Source: Nodosilinea nodulosa PCC 7104
Lineage (GTDB): Bacteria > Cyanobacteriota > Cyanobacteriia > Phormidesmidales > Phormidesmidaceae
Direction of reading: 5' to 3'
Length of the DNA stretch: 54,890 nt
Assembly (NCBI RefSeq): GCF_000309385.1
Contig: NZ_JH976537.1
Location: forward strand, 3,620,712 to 3,675,601
The position numbers and the translations under genes were made by a program. How positions within the stretch are numbered: the stretch's first letter is position 1; the number at the start of each line of letters is the position of its first letter. A model generated the notes under the pieces. That model was not told the DNA's origin and ran no database searches. It was given only the letters and a program-made list of their open reading frames with translations. Positions 1-8,872 of this stretch are shown piece after piece.

Positions 1-126
1 TTCTAGTTCAGCAAAGTGTGATTCCCACTGCTGCTGAATGGAGTTAGCATCGGTAGCCGCGCTCAAGGGTGGCTTGGTCTGACCGGCTTTAGCCGTCTCT
101 TCATTGGGAGCAAAGCCTTGGCTCAT
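1..126 (-). CDS. N-terminal 42 residues of an unknown protein, cut by the window edge
   Basis: An open frame reads from an ATG whose complement lies at 124-126 to the first base of the window without a stop, giving 42 residues that begin MSQGFAPNEETAKAG. The peptide is polar, rich in Ala, Gln and Glu, with no signal peptide or membrane segment in the visible part. I do not recognise the family. The 213 bases between this start and the next gene end (340) contain no gene I can support and should hold its promoter. Confidence 0.5.
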   Translation of the reverse strand, partial: MSQGFAPNEETAKAGQTKPPLSAATDANSIQQQWESHFAELE

Positions 127-339
127 GGGGACTCGCTAAGGGTCGCAGTGATAGCATGCCCCTAGCATGTCACAGACCTATTTTTCTTGCGCTTACCCTG
201 GTTGTGTAAATGCCTTAAGGGTACAGGCCAAAAGTGGCTGAGTTGGCCGCAATTATAATGAATTAAGGATATTTAATGGAACTGCGCGCCGTCGCGACCT
301 GCAGTGCCCAGGGCCGATCGCGATCTAGATGATTGTTAG

Positions 340-984
340 CTAACGCTTTTCCCCGTTGAGCTCGGTTAGATCAAGCTGATCAATTTTGAGGGTTAGCTGT
401 AGCGGCAGGCAGAGCCGCCAGCGGATAGCGATCGCCCGCATTACAAAAATTGCCCCCATGGCAATTAGACGAATGACGGGGGAAGGCACGAGCTGAATCA
501 GCAGCACGTAGAGTATGCCGCCCAGCAAAATCGGCGTGGCGTAAAACTCGCGCGACAGCAGCAGCGTTGGCCGATTGGTCACCACATCGCGAACGATGCC
601 CCCGGCGATGCTGGTCACCAGGCCCATCACCACCGCCACGGCGGCGGGGTAGCCTAGGGCCAGGGCTTGATCGATCGCCTGAATGGAAAACAAAGCCACG
701 CCCATGGCGTCCAGGTACGACAGCATGCGCGGCGGCAGCCTGAGAATAAAGCGAATGCCGATAAAGGTAAGGAAGGAAGCCCCCAGCGCCACCCAAAAAG
801 CGGTCAGATCCACCAGCCAAAACACCGGCACATCTAAAATCACGTCCCGCAGGGTGCCGCCGCCCACGGCGGTGAGCAACCCCACCACCACAATGCTGAA
901 AATATCGAGGCGCTGGCGGGTCGCAGACAGCACGCCGGACATGGCAAAAACGGCTATTCCCACCTGGGCGAGAAGGTATTCCAT
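340..984 (-). CDS. TRIC/UPF0126-family membrane protein
   Basis: A 214-residue membrane protein with about seven hydrophobic segments. It carries two copies of the family signature: GGGTLRD at about residues 41-47 and AGGIVRD at about 127-133. This internal duplication is typical of the bacterial trimeric intracellular cation channel family (YadS/YicG, UPF0126), small cation or glycine-linked channels of the inner membrane. The frame is open upstream to 1122, but I chose the ATG at 984 (MEYLLAQVGIAVFAMSG) because it places the first membrane helix at the N terminus as in the family; the upstream extension is polar and without homology signs. Substrate is not deducible. Confidence 0.85.
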   Translation of the reverse strand: MEYLLAQVGIAVFAMSGVLSATRQRLDIFSIVVVGLLTAVGGGTLRDVILDVPVFWLVDLTAFWVALGASFLTFIGIRFILRLPPRMLSYLDAMGVALFSIQAIDQALALGYPAAVAVVMGLVTSIAGGIVRDVVTNRPTLLLSREFYATPILLGGILYVLLIQLVPSPVIRLIAMGAIFVMRAIAIRWRLCLPLQLTLKIDQLDLTELNGEKR

Positions 985-1021
985 CGGGTTGATCCTGGCA
1001 GGGCTAGCTAAACTCTGCCAA

Positions 1022-1243
1022 TTATCCCCTACTGCCGCGATCGGGCTCAGCCCCGGTAGAGTGCTGGATAAACAGCCGACCGGCGGCGATCGCCGCCTCA
1101 CTGCTGGGGTAGATTTCGCCATCGTTGAGCACGGCCATCTCTGGGTTGATCACCCAGCAGCGGTACCCCAACCCCTGGTGATACGTCACCCCCGCCACCC
1201 AGCCCGGAAACACCGCAACGTGAATTAAACGCCCTGTATCCAT
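1022..1243 (-). CDS. Small conserved-looking protein of unknown function
   Basis: A 73-residue frame starting MDTGRLIHVAVFPGW and ending in a charged tail. It is soluble and has a compact hydrophobic N-terminal half (VAVFPGWVAGVTYHQGLGYRCWVI) that reads like a small beta-rich fold. The frame extends upstream to 1351, but the 36 extra residues are Arg/Gly/Ala-rich and look like read-through of non-coding DNA. It lies just upstream of, and on the same strand as, the TRIC-like gene (37-nt gap), so the two may be co-transcribed. I do not recognise the family. Confidence 0.5.
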   Translation of the reverse strand: MDTGRLIHVAVFPGWVAGVTYHQGLGYRCWVINPEMAVLNDGEIYPSSEAAIAAGRLFIQHSTGAEPDRGSRG

Positions 1244-1617
1244 TGGGATTGCCCCCTTTCGCCCTGCGTGGTCGGCCTGCCCCCGGGCCAGCCCAGACTT
1301 ACCCAGCTGGCCGCCCAGGGCACTGAACCCTGCCGGTGCCCTGCGTCTCAAGGACTATCTAATTTGGTTCAAGCGTACTACAATAGTTTGGCAAAGGCAA
1401 TGCGCCGGGGTGATGCGCTGCGGCTCGGCAGCGGTGTCGGGCTCGGAGACCAATATTCCTCTCCCGATCATCTCCAAACTTTCCCTGGATAACTAACTAC
1501 ACTTCTGAGCCGAAGTGGGGTTTACTAGGGGCATTGTTTAGGCCGTTGGCCAAGCCTATTCACTCCCCGTTCCGCGCCCACCGATGCTCCGCGATCTTTA
1601 CGTAAACTCAGGCAGTC
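1244..1617. other. Intergenic region upstream of recA
   Basis: This 374-base stretch lies between a divergent small gene and recA. I see no gene in it. It should contain the recA promoter, but I could not identify a convincing match to the cyanobacterial LexA box or a clear -35/-10 pair. Confidence 0.5.
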
Positions 1618-2682
1618 ATGGCAGCTAAACGTAGCGACGTCACCGAAAAGCAAAAGGCGCTTTCTCTGGTGCTCAGCCAGATCGAGCGCAACTTTGGTAA
1701 AGGCTCTATCATGCGCCTGGGCGAGGCCAGCCGCATGACGGTTGAAACTATTCCTACCGGCGCCCTCACCCTGGATCTTGCCCTGGGGGGCGGCCTGCCC
1801 AGGGGGCGAATCATTGAAATCTACGGCCCCGAAAGCTCCGGTAAAACTACCGTGGCCCTCCACGCGCTGGCGGAGGTGCAGCGGACGGGCGGAGTGGCCG
1901 CCTTTGTCGATGCCGAACACGCCCTCGACCCGGTCTACGCCAAGGCGCTGGGGGTCAATATCGACGAACTGCTGGTGTCGCAGCCCGACACAGGGGAAAT
2001 GGGCCTGGAGATTGTCGATCAGCTAGTGCGATCGGCGGCGGTGGATGTGGTGGTGGTTGACTCGGTGGCGGCCCTGGTGCCCCGCGCTGAAATTGAAGGC
2101 GAAATGGGCGATGCCCACGTGGGTCTTCAGGCCCGGCTGATGAGTCAGGCCCTGCGCAAAATTACCGGCAGCATCGGTAAGTCCCACTGCACCGTCATTT
2201 TCCTCAACCAGCTGCGGCAAAAAATTGGCATCTCCTACGGCAACCCGGAGGTGACCACTGGCGGCAATGCCCTCAAGTTTTATGCCTCGGTGCGGCTCGA
2301 TATTCGCCGCATTCAAACCCTCAAAAAGGGCACCGAGGAGTACGGCATTCGGGCCAAGGTCAAGGTGGCGAAAAATAAGGTGGCTCCGCCCTTCCGCATC
2401 GCCGAGTTCGACATTCTCTTTGGCCAGGGAATTTCGACTATGGGCTGTCTGGTAGACCTGGCCGAGCAGATCGGCGTGATTATCCGCCGGGGCGCGTGGT
2501 ACAGCTATGGCGGCGACAACATTGCCCAGGGCCGCGACAGCACCGTGCAGCGCCTGATCGACGATGCCGCCTTTGCCGCTCAGGTCGAGGCCGAGGTGCG
2601 CGAAAAGCTCTCCATTAGCGGCGCGCAGGTTGTCGTTGAAGGCCCCGACGACGAGGCCGACGATCTGCCTGAGGACGAGTAG
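1618..2682 (+). CDS. recA: RecA recombinase
   Basis: A 354-residue RecA: the ATP-dependent strand-exchange protein of homologous recombination and the co-protease of the SOS response. The Walker A motif GPESSGKTT is at about 70-78 and Walker B VVVVDS at about 144-149. The conserved segment with [10 protein letters not shown] is at about 195-204, and loop L2 ([14 protein letters not shown]) follows. The C terminus is acidic ([11 protein letters not shown]), as is usual for the autoregulatory tail. The start [11 protein letters not shown] matches other cyanobacterial RecA proteins in length. It is monocistronic in appearance, with a 97-nt gap to the next gene start candidate. Confidence 0.98.
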   Translation: MAAKRSDVTEKQKALSLVLSQIERNFGKGSIMRLGEASRMTVETIPTGALTLDLALGGGLPRGRIIEIYGPESSGKTTVALHALAEVQRTGGVAAFVDAEHALDPVYAKALGVNIDELLVSQPDTGEMGLEIVDQLVRSAAVDVVVVDSVAALVPRAEIEGEMGDAHVGLQARLMSQALRKITGSIGKSHCTVIFLNQLRQKIGISYGNPEVTTGGNALKFYASVRLDIRRIQTLKKGTEEYGIRAKVKVAKNKVAPPFRIAEFDILFGQGISTMGCLVDLAEQIGVIIRRGAWYSYGGDNIAQGRDSTVQRLIDDAAFAAQVEAEVREKLSISGAQVVVEGPDDEADDLPEDE

Positions 2683-2846
2683 GCCTGGGCAATCGCCCTC
2701 CCTGTCAGCTCTGACCGGAGACAGTAGCGCTTTGGCTCTTCCCAGGGGAGGATAGAACCACCCGCAGCACTGTAGCCCCATGGATACCTCCCCCCCCTCC
2801 CTCAAGGTCTGGCACTGGTCTGGCGATCGCCACCGCGATCGCCGTT

Positions 2847-3566
2847 GTGGCCGCCGTGGTTTTCAATACGCTGTTCAACCGCTTTCCGCCCAGTGGCCAA
2901 AACGTGGGCGAGATTGCCAACACCGTGCTGGACGGGGTGCTGATTACCCCCGCCAACTATGCCTTTGCCATTTGGGGCTTGATCTACCTGGGGCTGTTTG
3001 CCTACGCGGTCTATCAGTTTCACCCCGAGCGACGGCGAGAGGGCCAGATCCAGCGGGTCAACGGGCTGCTCATTTTTGCCTGTGTGGTTCAAACCCTCTG
3101 GATTTTGCTGTTTACTGGGCAGTGGTTTGGCTGGTCTGTGGTGGCCATGGGGGCGCTGCTGCTGGCCCTGATCGGCATTTACACCACGCTCAACATTGGC
3201 CGCGAGCGCGTCTCTCGCCAGCGCCGCTGGCTGGCCCACATTCCCTTCAGCCTCTACCTGGGCTGGATTTCGGTCGCCACCAGTGTCAATGTGGCTTCGG
3301 CCCTCTACGCCTCTGGCTGGGGTGGCGGCGGCATTTTGTCGGTGACCTGGACGGTGGCGATGCTGGCGGTGGCGGCGCTGCTGGCCGCCGTGGTGATTTA
3401 CCAGCGCCGCGATGTGGCCTTTACCCTGGTGTTTGTCTGGGCTCTGGTGGCGATCGCGGTGCGCCAGAGCAGCATTCCCGCCCTGCGGTGGACGGCCCTG
3501 GCCGTGGCCGGGGTGCTGCTGGTTAGCCTAGCCGCGGCTAGCTACGGCTGGTCCAGGCGAACCTAA
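2847..3566 (+). CDS. TspO/MBR-like tryptophan-rich membrane protein (start broken by a probable frameshift)
   Basis: Multi-spanning membrane protein with the GEIANTVLDGVLITPANYAFAIWGLIYLGL region and Trp-rich helices of the extended TspO/MBR (tryptophan-rich sensory protein) family, usually linked to tetrapyrrole or stress signalling. The uninterrupted frame starts only at a GTG at 2847, which removes part of the first helix. An ATG at 2780 followed by MDTSPP lies in another frame. Between them is a run of eight Cs (2790-2797); removing one C would give a continuous protein beginning MDTSPPPSRSGTGLAIATAI with a complete first helix. I therefore think the real gene is 2780-3566 with a homopolymer indel. 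Function is by family only. Confidence 0.7.
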   Translation: MAAVVFNTLFNRFPPSGQNVGEIANTVLDGVLITPANYAFAIWGLIYLGLFAYAVYQFHPERRREGQIQRVNGLLIFACVVQTLWILLFTGQWFGWSVVAMGALLLALIGIYTTLNIGRERVSRQRRWLAHIPFSLYLGWISVATSVNVASALYASGWGGGGILSVTWTVAMLAVAALLAAVVIYQRRDVAFTLVFVWALVAIAVRQSSIPALRWTALAVAGVLLVSLAAASYGWSRRT

Positions 3567-3722
3567 TCCAGCGGCGGCCTGGTCCAAAGGCTTGGGCCAG
3601 AAAAACAGGCCAGAAAAATGGACCAGGGACCAGGCGATCGCCTTCAGTTCCCCCCACGGGTAAGCCCAGTGGAATAATAGGGAGATAGCGTTTTTCGCTG
3701 CTGACCTTTTAAACCCCTGCCC

Positions 3723-5294
3723 ATGACCTCCGAACCCGACTCGATTCAGCCCGGGCTGCCGCTCAAGCAGCTCATTTTAATTGTTTTGACGGCCCTGGTG
3801 GGGCTGGTGGTTGTGCAATCGCTGCTGAGCAGCTGGAACGAACCCCAGGTGGCTAGCCAGCTCCAGCTCTACCAGACTGACCTGCTGCTAGAGGGCAGCG
3901 CCTGGAAAGGGGAAGGCCTGCCCGCCGACCAGTGGCCGACGCTGCGGGAGGGGCTTTTGGGCAAAGACCCGGTTTCCAATGCCCAAAAGCAGTACGAAGA
4001 GGTGCGCCAGCAGGCCGCCGAAGGCATGGGGCGATGGCAGACCGAGGGGGCCGAATCTGGAACTGCGCCCAACAGCTCCCTGGCTGACGAAGCCAACGCC
4101 GGCAAACCGCTGGCCCGGCGACTGCAAAATGCCATCACCCAGCAGGAGCTGCTGATTCAGCGGCTGGATATTCGCCTGGGCCTGATGGAGGCTTATCAGG
4201 CCCAGCCCGAGGCGGCGATCGCCCGCTGGACCCGAGTGCGCGACAGCAATGCCGCAGCGGCCTCAACCCTGCGCACCGCCGATACCCTGATTCGCCTGTG
4301 GCAAGCCGGCCAGGTTGCCTCCGGCGATGAGCCCTGGCTGCAAGACGCCCTCGACGGCTGGTTTGAATACCGCGCCCTCGACAAGCTGTACGCGGTGGAG
4401 GGACAAGAGGATCGCCGGGTCCAGCTTCAGGCCCAGGAGCAGGTCACCGCCCAGGAGAAGCTGGTGAAGCTGGTGTTAGTGGGCCTTGTGCCCGCCCTGG
4501 GAGCCGTGATTGGCATCGCGCTGATCCTTTGGCTGCTGGCCCAGCGGCTGCTGCGGGGCAGTCAATCGGTGCTGAGCCAAAATGCCGGGCGCGGCTGGGA
4601 GGTGCCCTGGACGGCCCAAACCATCTGGCAGGTGCTAATTGCCGGGTTTTTCTTTGTGGGGCAGATTTTGCTGCCCCTGGTGCTTGGCAACCTGGGCATC
4701 AACGGGGCCGCCCTTTCCAGTCGGGGCCGGGCCGTGTTTTCGCTGGTGTACTATCTGCTGATGGCGGCGGGGTCTCTGGGAGTGCTGTGGTGGTCGATTC
4801 GCCCCTACCGCCCTGTCCCCAAGGATATGTTTCGGATTAAACCCTCGGGGGCAGGGCTGCTGTGGGGCCTGGGCGGCTACTTTGTGGCCGTGCCGCTGAT
4901 GTTTGGGGTCGCCCTGCTGAACCAGAAAATTTGGCAGGGGCAGGGGGGCAGCAATCCCCTGCTGCAAACGGTGCTGGAGGAGCAGGACGGGGTGGCGCTG
5001 CTGGTGTTCTTTGTGACGGCGGCGGTGGCGGCCCCTCTGTTTGAAGAGTTTTTATTTCGCGGCTTTTTGCTGCCCTCGCTGACCCGCTACCTGTCTACGG
5101 GCTGGGCGATCGCCCTGAGCGCCTTTATTTTCGCCGCCGCCCACCTGAGCTTGTCGGAGATACTACCGCTGACCGTGCTGGGGGCGGTGCTGGGGTTCGT
5201 GTACCAGCGATCGCGCAACCTGCTCTCCCCCATGGTGCTCCACAGCGCCTGGAACAGCGCCACCATGCTGGGGCTGTTTATTCTAGGCGGCTAG
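3723..5294 (+). CDS. CPBP-family intramembrane metalloprotease with long N-terminal extension
   Basis: A 523-residue membrane protein. The C-terminal ~200 residues contain the three CPBP (Abi/CAAX-protease-like) motifs: EEFLFR at 441-446, FAAAH at 470-474 and HSAWN from His507. These are the glutamate and histidine metal and catalytic residues of this family, in its Rce1-like arrangement. The first half has one N-terminal membrane helix (about 15-36) and a soluble Gln/Ala-rich helical segment of roughly 200 residues, followed by further membrane helices from about 250. Cyanobacterial members often have this long extension. Substrate unknown. A stop 22 nt before the next start suggests co-transcription with the SbcD-like gene. 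Confidence 0.9.
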   Translation: MTSEPDSIQPGLPLKQLILIVLTALVGLVVVQSLLSSWNEPQVASQLQLYQTDLLLEGSAWKGEGLPADQWPTLREGLLGKDPVSNAQKQYEEVRQQAAEGMGRWQTEGAESGTAPNSSLADEANAGKPLARRLQNAITQQELLIQRLDIRLGLMEAYQAQPEAAIARWTRVRDSNAAAASTLRTADTLIRLWQAGQVASGDEPWLQDALDGWFEYRALDKLYAVEGQEDRRVQLQAQEQVTAQEKLVKLVLVGLVPALGAVIGIALILWLLAQRLLRGSQSVLSQNAGRGWEVPWTAQTIWQVLIAGFFFVGQILLPLVLGNLGINGAALSSRGRAVFSLVYYLLMAAGSLGVLWWSIRPYRPVPKDMFRIKPSGAGLLWGLGGYFVAVPLMFGVALLNQKIWQGQGGSNPLLQTVLEEQDGVALLVFFVTAAVAAPLFEEFLFRGFLLPSLTRYLSTGWAIALSAFIFAAAHLSLSEILPLTVLGAVLGFVYQRSRNLLSPMVLHSAWNSATMLGLFILGG

Positions 5295-5325
5295 ATCCCT
5301 TGAACTAGGCGCTATCATGGGCACC

Positions 5326-6633
5326 ATGATTACCCTCCTCCACCTGTCCGACATCCATATGGGCAGCGGGTTTGCCCACGGTCGCCTCAACCCCGAAACC
5401 GGCCTCAACACCCGCCTGGAAGACTTCATCGCCGCCCTCACCCGCTGCATCGATCGCGCCCTGGCCGAGTCGGTCGACCTGGTGCTGTTTGGCGGCGACG
5501 CCTTTCCCGACGCCACCCCGACGCCGCTGGTGCAGCAGGCCCTGGCCAGCCAGTTTTGTCGGCTGTCGGCGGCGGGCATTCCCACGGTGCTGCTGGTGGG
5601 CAACCACGACCAGCACGCCCAGGGGCTGGGAGGGGCCAGTCTTTCCATCTACAGAACGCTGGGGGTGCCGGATGTGGTGGTGGGCGATCGCCTCGAAACC
5701 CACCGCATCGAGACCGCCAGCGGCCCGGTGCAGGTGGTCACCCTACCCTGGCTGACCAAGTCAACCCTGCTCACCCGGCCCGAAACCGAAGGCCTGTCGA
5801 TGAGCCAGGTGAATGAGCTGCTGCTCGATCGCCTGCGGGTGGCCCTGGAGGGTGAAATTCGCCGCCTCGATCCCGACCTTCCCGCCATCCTTTTGGCCCA
5901 CGCCATGGTCGACACCGCCAGCTACGGCGCCGAGCGGTTTTTAGCCGTCGGGCGCGGCTTTACCATTCCGATGGTCATGCTGGCCCGCCCCTGCTTTGAC
6001 TACGTGGCCCTGGGCCATGTGCACCGCCACCAGGTGCTCTGCGATCGGCCCCTGATGATTTATCCCGGCAGCATCGAGCGGGTCGATTTTAGCGAAGAGA
6101 CCGAAGCCAAAGGCTACCTGCTGGTGCGGGTTGCCAGGGGTCAGGCCGAGGCCGAATTTTGCCCCCTGCCCGTGCGCCCCTTCAAAACCATTCAGGTCGA
6201 TCTCAGCGGAGCCGATGCTCCCCAGACTCAGCTGGAGCAGGTCATTGCTGAGGCCGACATCGCCGATGCCGTGGTGCGCTGCCTCTACACCCTGCGGGCC
6301 GACCAGGTCGACCAGATTGATCAAACCGCCCTAGAAGCCGCCCTGGCCAACGCCCACAGCTACAGCCTTCAGCCCGAGCTGAAGGCCCAAACCAGCCGCA
6401 GCCGCCTGCCCGAACTGGGCACCGACAGCACCCTCGACCCCCTGGTTGCCCTGGGCGCCTACCTGGCCAACCGCGACGACCTGGGCGACATCGCCGAAGG
6501 CATGCTGACCGCCGCCGCTGCGCTCATGGCCAGCGAGACCGGCGCTGAGATCCTGGAGGAGGAGGATCTCTCCCTAGACGACCTCGACAGCCTGGCCCTG
6601 GAAGAAACGGCCCAACAACTGCGTTTGCTGTAA
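5326..6633 (+). CDS. sbcD: SbcD/Mre11-like metallophosphoesterase, exonuclease subunit D
   Basis: A calcineurin-like metallophosphoesterase of the SbcD/Mre11 type, the nuclease subunit that processes DNA ends and hairpins with an SbcC/Rad50 ATPase. All metal-binding motifs are visible: LSDIHMG at the N terminus, FGGDAF, VGNHDQH, a histidine in LAHAMVD, and GHVHRHQ. The C-terminal part is variable, with an acidic tail (EEEDLSLDDLDSLALEE). I prefer ATG 5326 (MITLLHLSDIHMG); ATG 5317 would add three residues. No sbcC gene is adjacent in this window; cyanobacterial partners are often unlinked. Confidence 0.88.
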   Translation: MITLLHLSDIHMGSGFAHGRLNPETGLNTRLEDFIAALTRCIDRALAESVDLVLFGGDAFPDATPTPLVQQALASQFCRLSAAGIPTVLLVGNHDQHAQGLGGASLSIYRTLGVPDVVVGDRLETHRIETASGPVQVVTLPWLTKSTLLTRPETEGLSMSQVNELLLDRLRVALEGEIRRLDPDLPAILLAHAMVDTASYGAERFLAVGRGFTIPMVMLARPCFDYVALGHVHRHQVLCDRPLMIYPGSIERVDFSEETEAKGYLLVRVARGQAEAEFCPLPVRPFKTIQVDLSGADAPQTQLEQVIAEADIADAVVRCLYTLRADQVDQIDQTALEAALANAHSYSLQPELKAQTSRSRLPELGTDSTLDPLVALGAYLANRDDLGDIAEGMLTAAAALMASETGAEILEEEDLSLDDLDSLALEETAQQLRLL

Positions 6634-6679
6634 CGGCTCTCATCCCTTGCAGTACCATTGAGCCCAGACCTTGAGCCCA

Positions 6680-7660
6680 ATGGAACCCTGTCCGCCAATG
6701 AACGAGGGCGAGTATCAACGCCGCATTAGCTATCGCCTGCTGCTGACGACTCTATGGGCTACCCTGCTGCTGCTGGCGGTACAGGCGATCGGCGGGTGGG
6801 CCAACCAGTCGCTGACCCTGCTGGCCGAGTCGCTGCACACGCTGGTGGATGGCTTTAGCACGGTGCTGAGCCTGGTGGCCGTGACCTCACCCCAGCGGCA
6901 GATGGGCCGCGAAGTCTGGGGCCATGGCCGCGCCGAGGTCGCGGCCACCCTCGTGTTGTGCGCCTTTCTGGGGTTTACCGGGGCGAGCCTGATGTTCATT
7001 GCCCTGGGCCAGCTGTTGGGCGGTCTCACCGGGGTAGAAAACCCGTTTCCGGTGGCGATTGACCCCAGGGTGCTGCGGTTTACGGCGGCGATGGTGATTC
7101 TCAATGTGGCCCTGGGCATCTACGCCAGCTACCAGGCCCGCAGCCTCAGTAGCCAGGCCCTCAAGCTCAACACCAAACACTTTTTGGCCGATGCCTGGCT
7201 GAGCATTGTGATGGTGGGGGTGCTGCTGGCGATCTGGCAGCGACAGCGCTGGCTCGACCCGGCCTATGCCCTGGTGCTGCTGCCCCTGGTGGCCCGCAGC
7301 CTGTGGCGCGTGCTGAACGAGCAGCTGCCCATGCTGCTGCGCCCCACGGCGATCGCCCCCGAGGCCATTGCCCACCTTGCCACCCAGGTGGAAGGTGTCA
7401 CCCGCTGCACCCGGATTCGATCGCGCGGCATGGTGGGCCGCCAGGTCTGGATTGAAATTCACCTGGTGCTGCACCCCGAATTTGTCGAGTCAGCAGAGCC
7501 CATCGGCGAACAGATCGACGCCCTGCTGCGCCAGCGCTACGGCCCCCTGCGCACCCAGGTTTGGGTCGAACCCGCCCGCACCAGCCGAGACGCCTATTTT
7601 GAACCAGGCATGCCCAACTACCTACCGCCATCCTCTAACAGCGGCGAGGATTGGGCCTAG
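6680..7660 (+). CDS. Cation diffusion facilitator (CDF) family transporter
   Basis: About 326 residues with four to six membrane helices followed by a soluble C-terminal domain. The second helix carries ESLHTLVDGFSTVLSL, where HxxxD is the first half of the divalent-metal site. A later NTKHFLADAWLS segment provides the second HxxxD. The C-terminal ferredoxin-like domain (about 235-310) contains VEIHLVLHPE, the usual dimerisation and metal-sensing part. CDF proteins exchange protons for Zn, Mn, Fe or related metals across the inner membrane; the specificity here cannot be read. ATG 6680 is preferred over TTG 6671; ATG 6698 is also possible. The upstream gap to sbcD is 46 nt. Confidence 0.92.
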   Translation: MEPCPPMNEGEYQRRISYRLLLTTLWATLLLLAVQAIGGWANQSLTLLAESLHTLVDGFSTVLSLVAVTSPQRQMGREVWGHGRAEVAATLVLCAFLGFTGASLMFIALGQLLGGLTGVENPFPVAIDPRVLRFTAAMVILNVALGIYASYQARSLSSQALKLNTKHFLADAWLSIVMVGVLLAIWQRQRWLDPAYALVLLPLVARSLWRVLNEQLPMLLRPTAIAPEAIAHLATQVEGVTRCTRIRSRGMVGRQVWIEIHLVLHPEFVESAEPIGEQIDALLRQRYGPLRTQVWVEPARTSRDAYFEPGMPNYLPPSSNSGEDWA

Positions 7661-7665
7661 GGAAA

Positions 7666-7731
7666 TTTTGGACTTTGGATTTGCGAGGAGAGCCCGGCCA
7701 AAATCCAAAATCGCCAATCCAAAATTTCTAC
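7666..7731. repeat. Imperfect inverted repeat of the AATCCAAAAT type between convergent genes
   Basis: GAAATTTTGGACTTTGGATT near 7670 is mirrored by AATCCAAAATCGCCAATCC and a final AAAATTTC near 7705-7729. The two arms can pair across a GC-rich loop. It sits between the converging CDF and chorismate lyase genes, so it may act as a terminator in both directions. A similar string (AATCGCAAATCCAAAACC) occurs near 34650, so this is probably a dispersed chromosomal repeat family. Confidence 0.55.
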
Positions 7732-8348
7732 AGCCCCGGCCCGCTCTGCATCGGCCCCAAATACCGGGTCAGGTAGGGCGAAAAGACTTCGTAGATCAGC
7801 GTCAGGGGTTTTCCCCGGTGCCAAAACAGGTAGTGACGGCCCCAAAACGGCCCGACCTGGCCGAAGGCTTCCTCCAGCGCGGCCGAGTCGCCGTAGTAGA
7901 GGCCCTGAATATCCCGGTACAGCTCGGTGCGCAGGCGAGCCAGGCTGGCCCAGATCGGCAGCGACTTGTTTTGCAGGTACTCGTCTACGTGGCTGGCCTC
8001 CCACCAGGAGGCGGCGTAGGCAAGGCGCTGGCCTGAGGCGGTGCGCAGCCACACCTGGCGGCGCAGGCGAGGGCCGGGCACCACCCGGATGATGTCGGGG
8101 GCACCGTCGAGATCCAGGCCGACCAGCGACATGTCGATCACGTCAACTTCGGTGCGATCGCGCGTCAGCAGCTGGAGGTGGCGGGTGGGCGAACCGTCAC
8201 CCAGCAGCAGAATTTGCCACGCGGGGGCGAGCTGGTCGTGGGGCAGCCCCTTTTGCACGGTGGGCTGTCCGGCCTGCCAGCGGGGATGCAGGGCGTGCCA
8301 ACCGCAGGGCACCGCAGGGTCGATCAGGGGCTGTAGGGCAGAGGCCAA
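7728..8348 (-). CDS. Cyanobacterial chorismate pyruvate-lyase
   Basis: A 206-residue soluble protein resembling the DUF98 family of cyanobacterial chorismate lyases (the Synechocystis Sll1797 type). These convert chorismate to 4-hydroxybenzoate and pyruvate, the first step towards the plastoquinone ring. Supporting segments are LLLGDGSPTRHLQLLTRDRTEVDVIDM in the N-terminal half, RRQVWLRTASGQRLAYAASWW in the middle, and the final FWGRHYLFWHRGKPLTLIYEVFSP, which is characteristic of the family. It converges with the CDF gene and diverges from the gene at 8473. Confidence 0.85.
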   Translation of the reverse strand: MASALQPLIDPAVPCGWHALHPRWQAGQPTVQKGLPHDQLAPAWQILLLGDGSPTRHLQLLTRDRTEVDVIDMSLVGLDLDGAPDIIRVVPGPRLRRQVWLRTASGQRLAYAASWWEASHVDEYLQNKSLPIWASLARLRTELYRDIQGLYYGDSAALEEAFGQVGPFWGRHYLFWHRGKPLTLIYEVFSPYLTRYLGPMQSGPGL

Positions 8349-8472
8349 GGTCGTTACAAAAATTCACGTCTTGTCTCTATGCTATCGCGACAGCTCCGTC
8401 CTTTCCAGCGCAATCTGGATAAAGCGGACGGGCTACAGTGAAACAGGTCATTAACGGAGGAGTAGCGCCACC

Positions 8473-8868
8473 ATGGCAGACGGTCTCAAGCTGGCAGTCA
8501 ACGGCACCCTGATGCGGGGGCTAAAGCTCAACTCTAACCTGCTAAAAGCGGGGGCCGAGTTTCTCTACGAGGCCGATACTACCCCCGACTATCGCCTCTG
8601 GTCGATCGGCGATGTCCACCCCGCCATGGTGCGGACCAGCACCGGCGGGGTAGCCGTCGCCCTGGAGGTGTGGCTGGTGCCCCCCGCTGGGCTGGTGCAG
8701 GTGCTGCTGCAAGAGCCGCCGGGGCTGAGCATCGGCAAAGTCACCCTGGCCACGGGAGAAACCGTACTGGGAGTGCTGGGGGAACCGATTTTGTGCGAAG
8801 GTCAGCGGGAGATTTCGGCCTACGGCGGCTGGCGATCCTACTGTGGAGCCTTGGCTACGGGCCGCTAG
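8473..8868 (+). CDS. Allophanate hydrolase C-terminal-domain-like protein
   Basis: A 131-residue protein matching the free-standing form of the allophanate hydrolase C-terminal (gamma-glutamyl cyclotransferase-like) domain. Recognisable blocks are LAVNGTLMRGLKLN, TTPDYRLWSIGDVHPAMVR, VALEVWLVP, GLSIGKVTLATGETVLGVLGEP and the ending EISAYGGWRSYCG. No amidase domain or urea carboxylase lies nearby, so it is a stand-alone copy and its substrate is unknown. A strong ribosome binding site (GGAGGAG) lies 9-15 nt upstream of the ATG. Its stop is only 4 nt from the stop of the convergent protease gene. Confidence 0.85.
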   Translation: MADGLKLAVNGTLMRGLKLNSNLLKAGAEFLYEADTTPDYRLWSIGDVHPAMVRTSTGGVAVALEVWLVPPAGLVQVLLQEPPGLSIGKVTLATGETVLGVLGEPILCEGQREISAYGGWRSYCGALATGR

Positions 8869-8872
8869 TGGC

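Noticed and set aside
1350..1400. LexA/SOS box upstream of recA
   Set aside because: GTACTACAATAG only loosely resembles the cyanobacterial consensus, and no clear dyad is present.
2023..2805. Long minus-strand frame over the 3' half of recA
   Set aside because: It is the antisense shadow of recA, with no family signature and no ribosome site.
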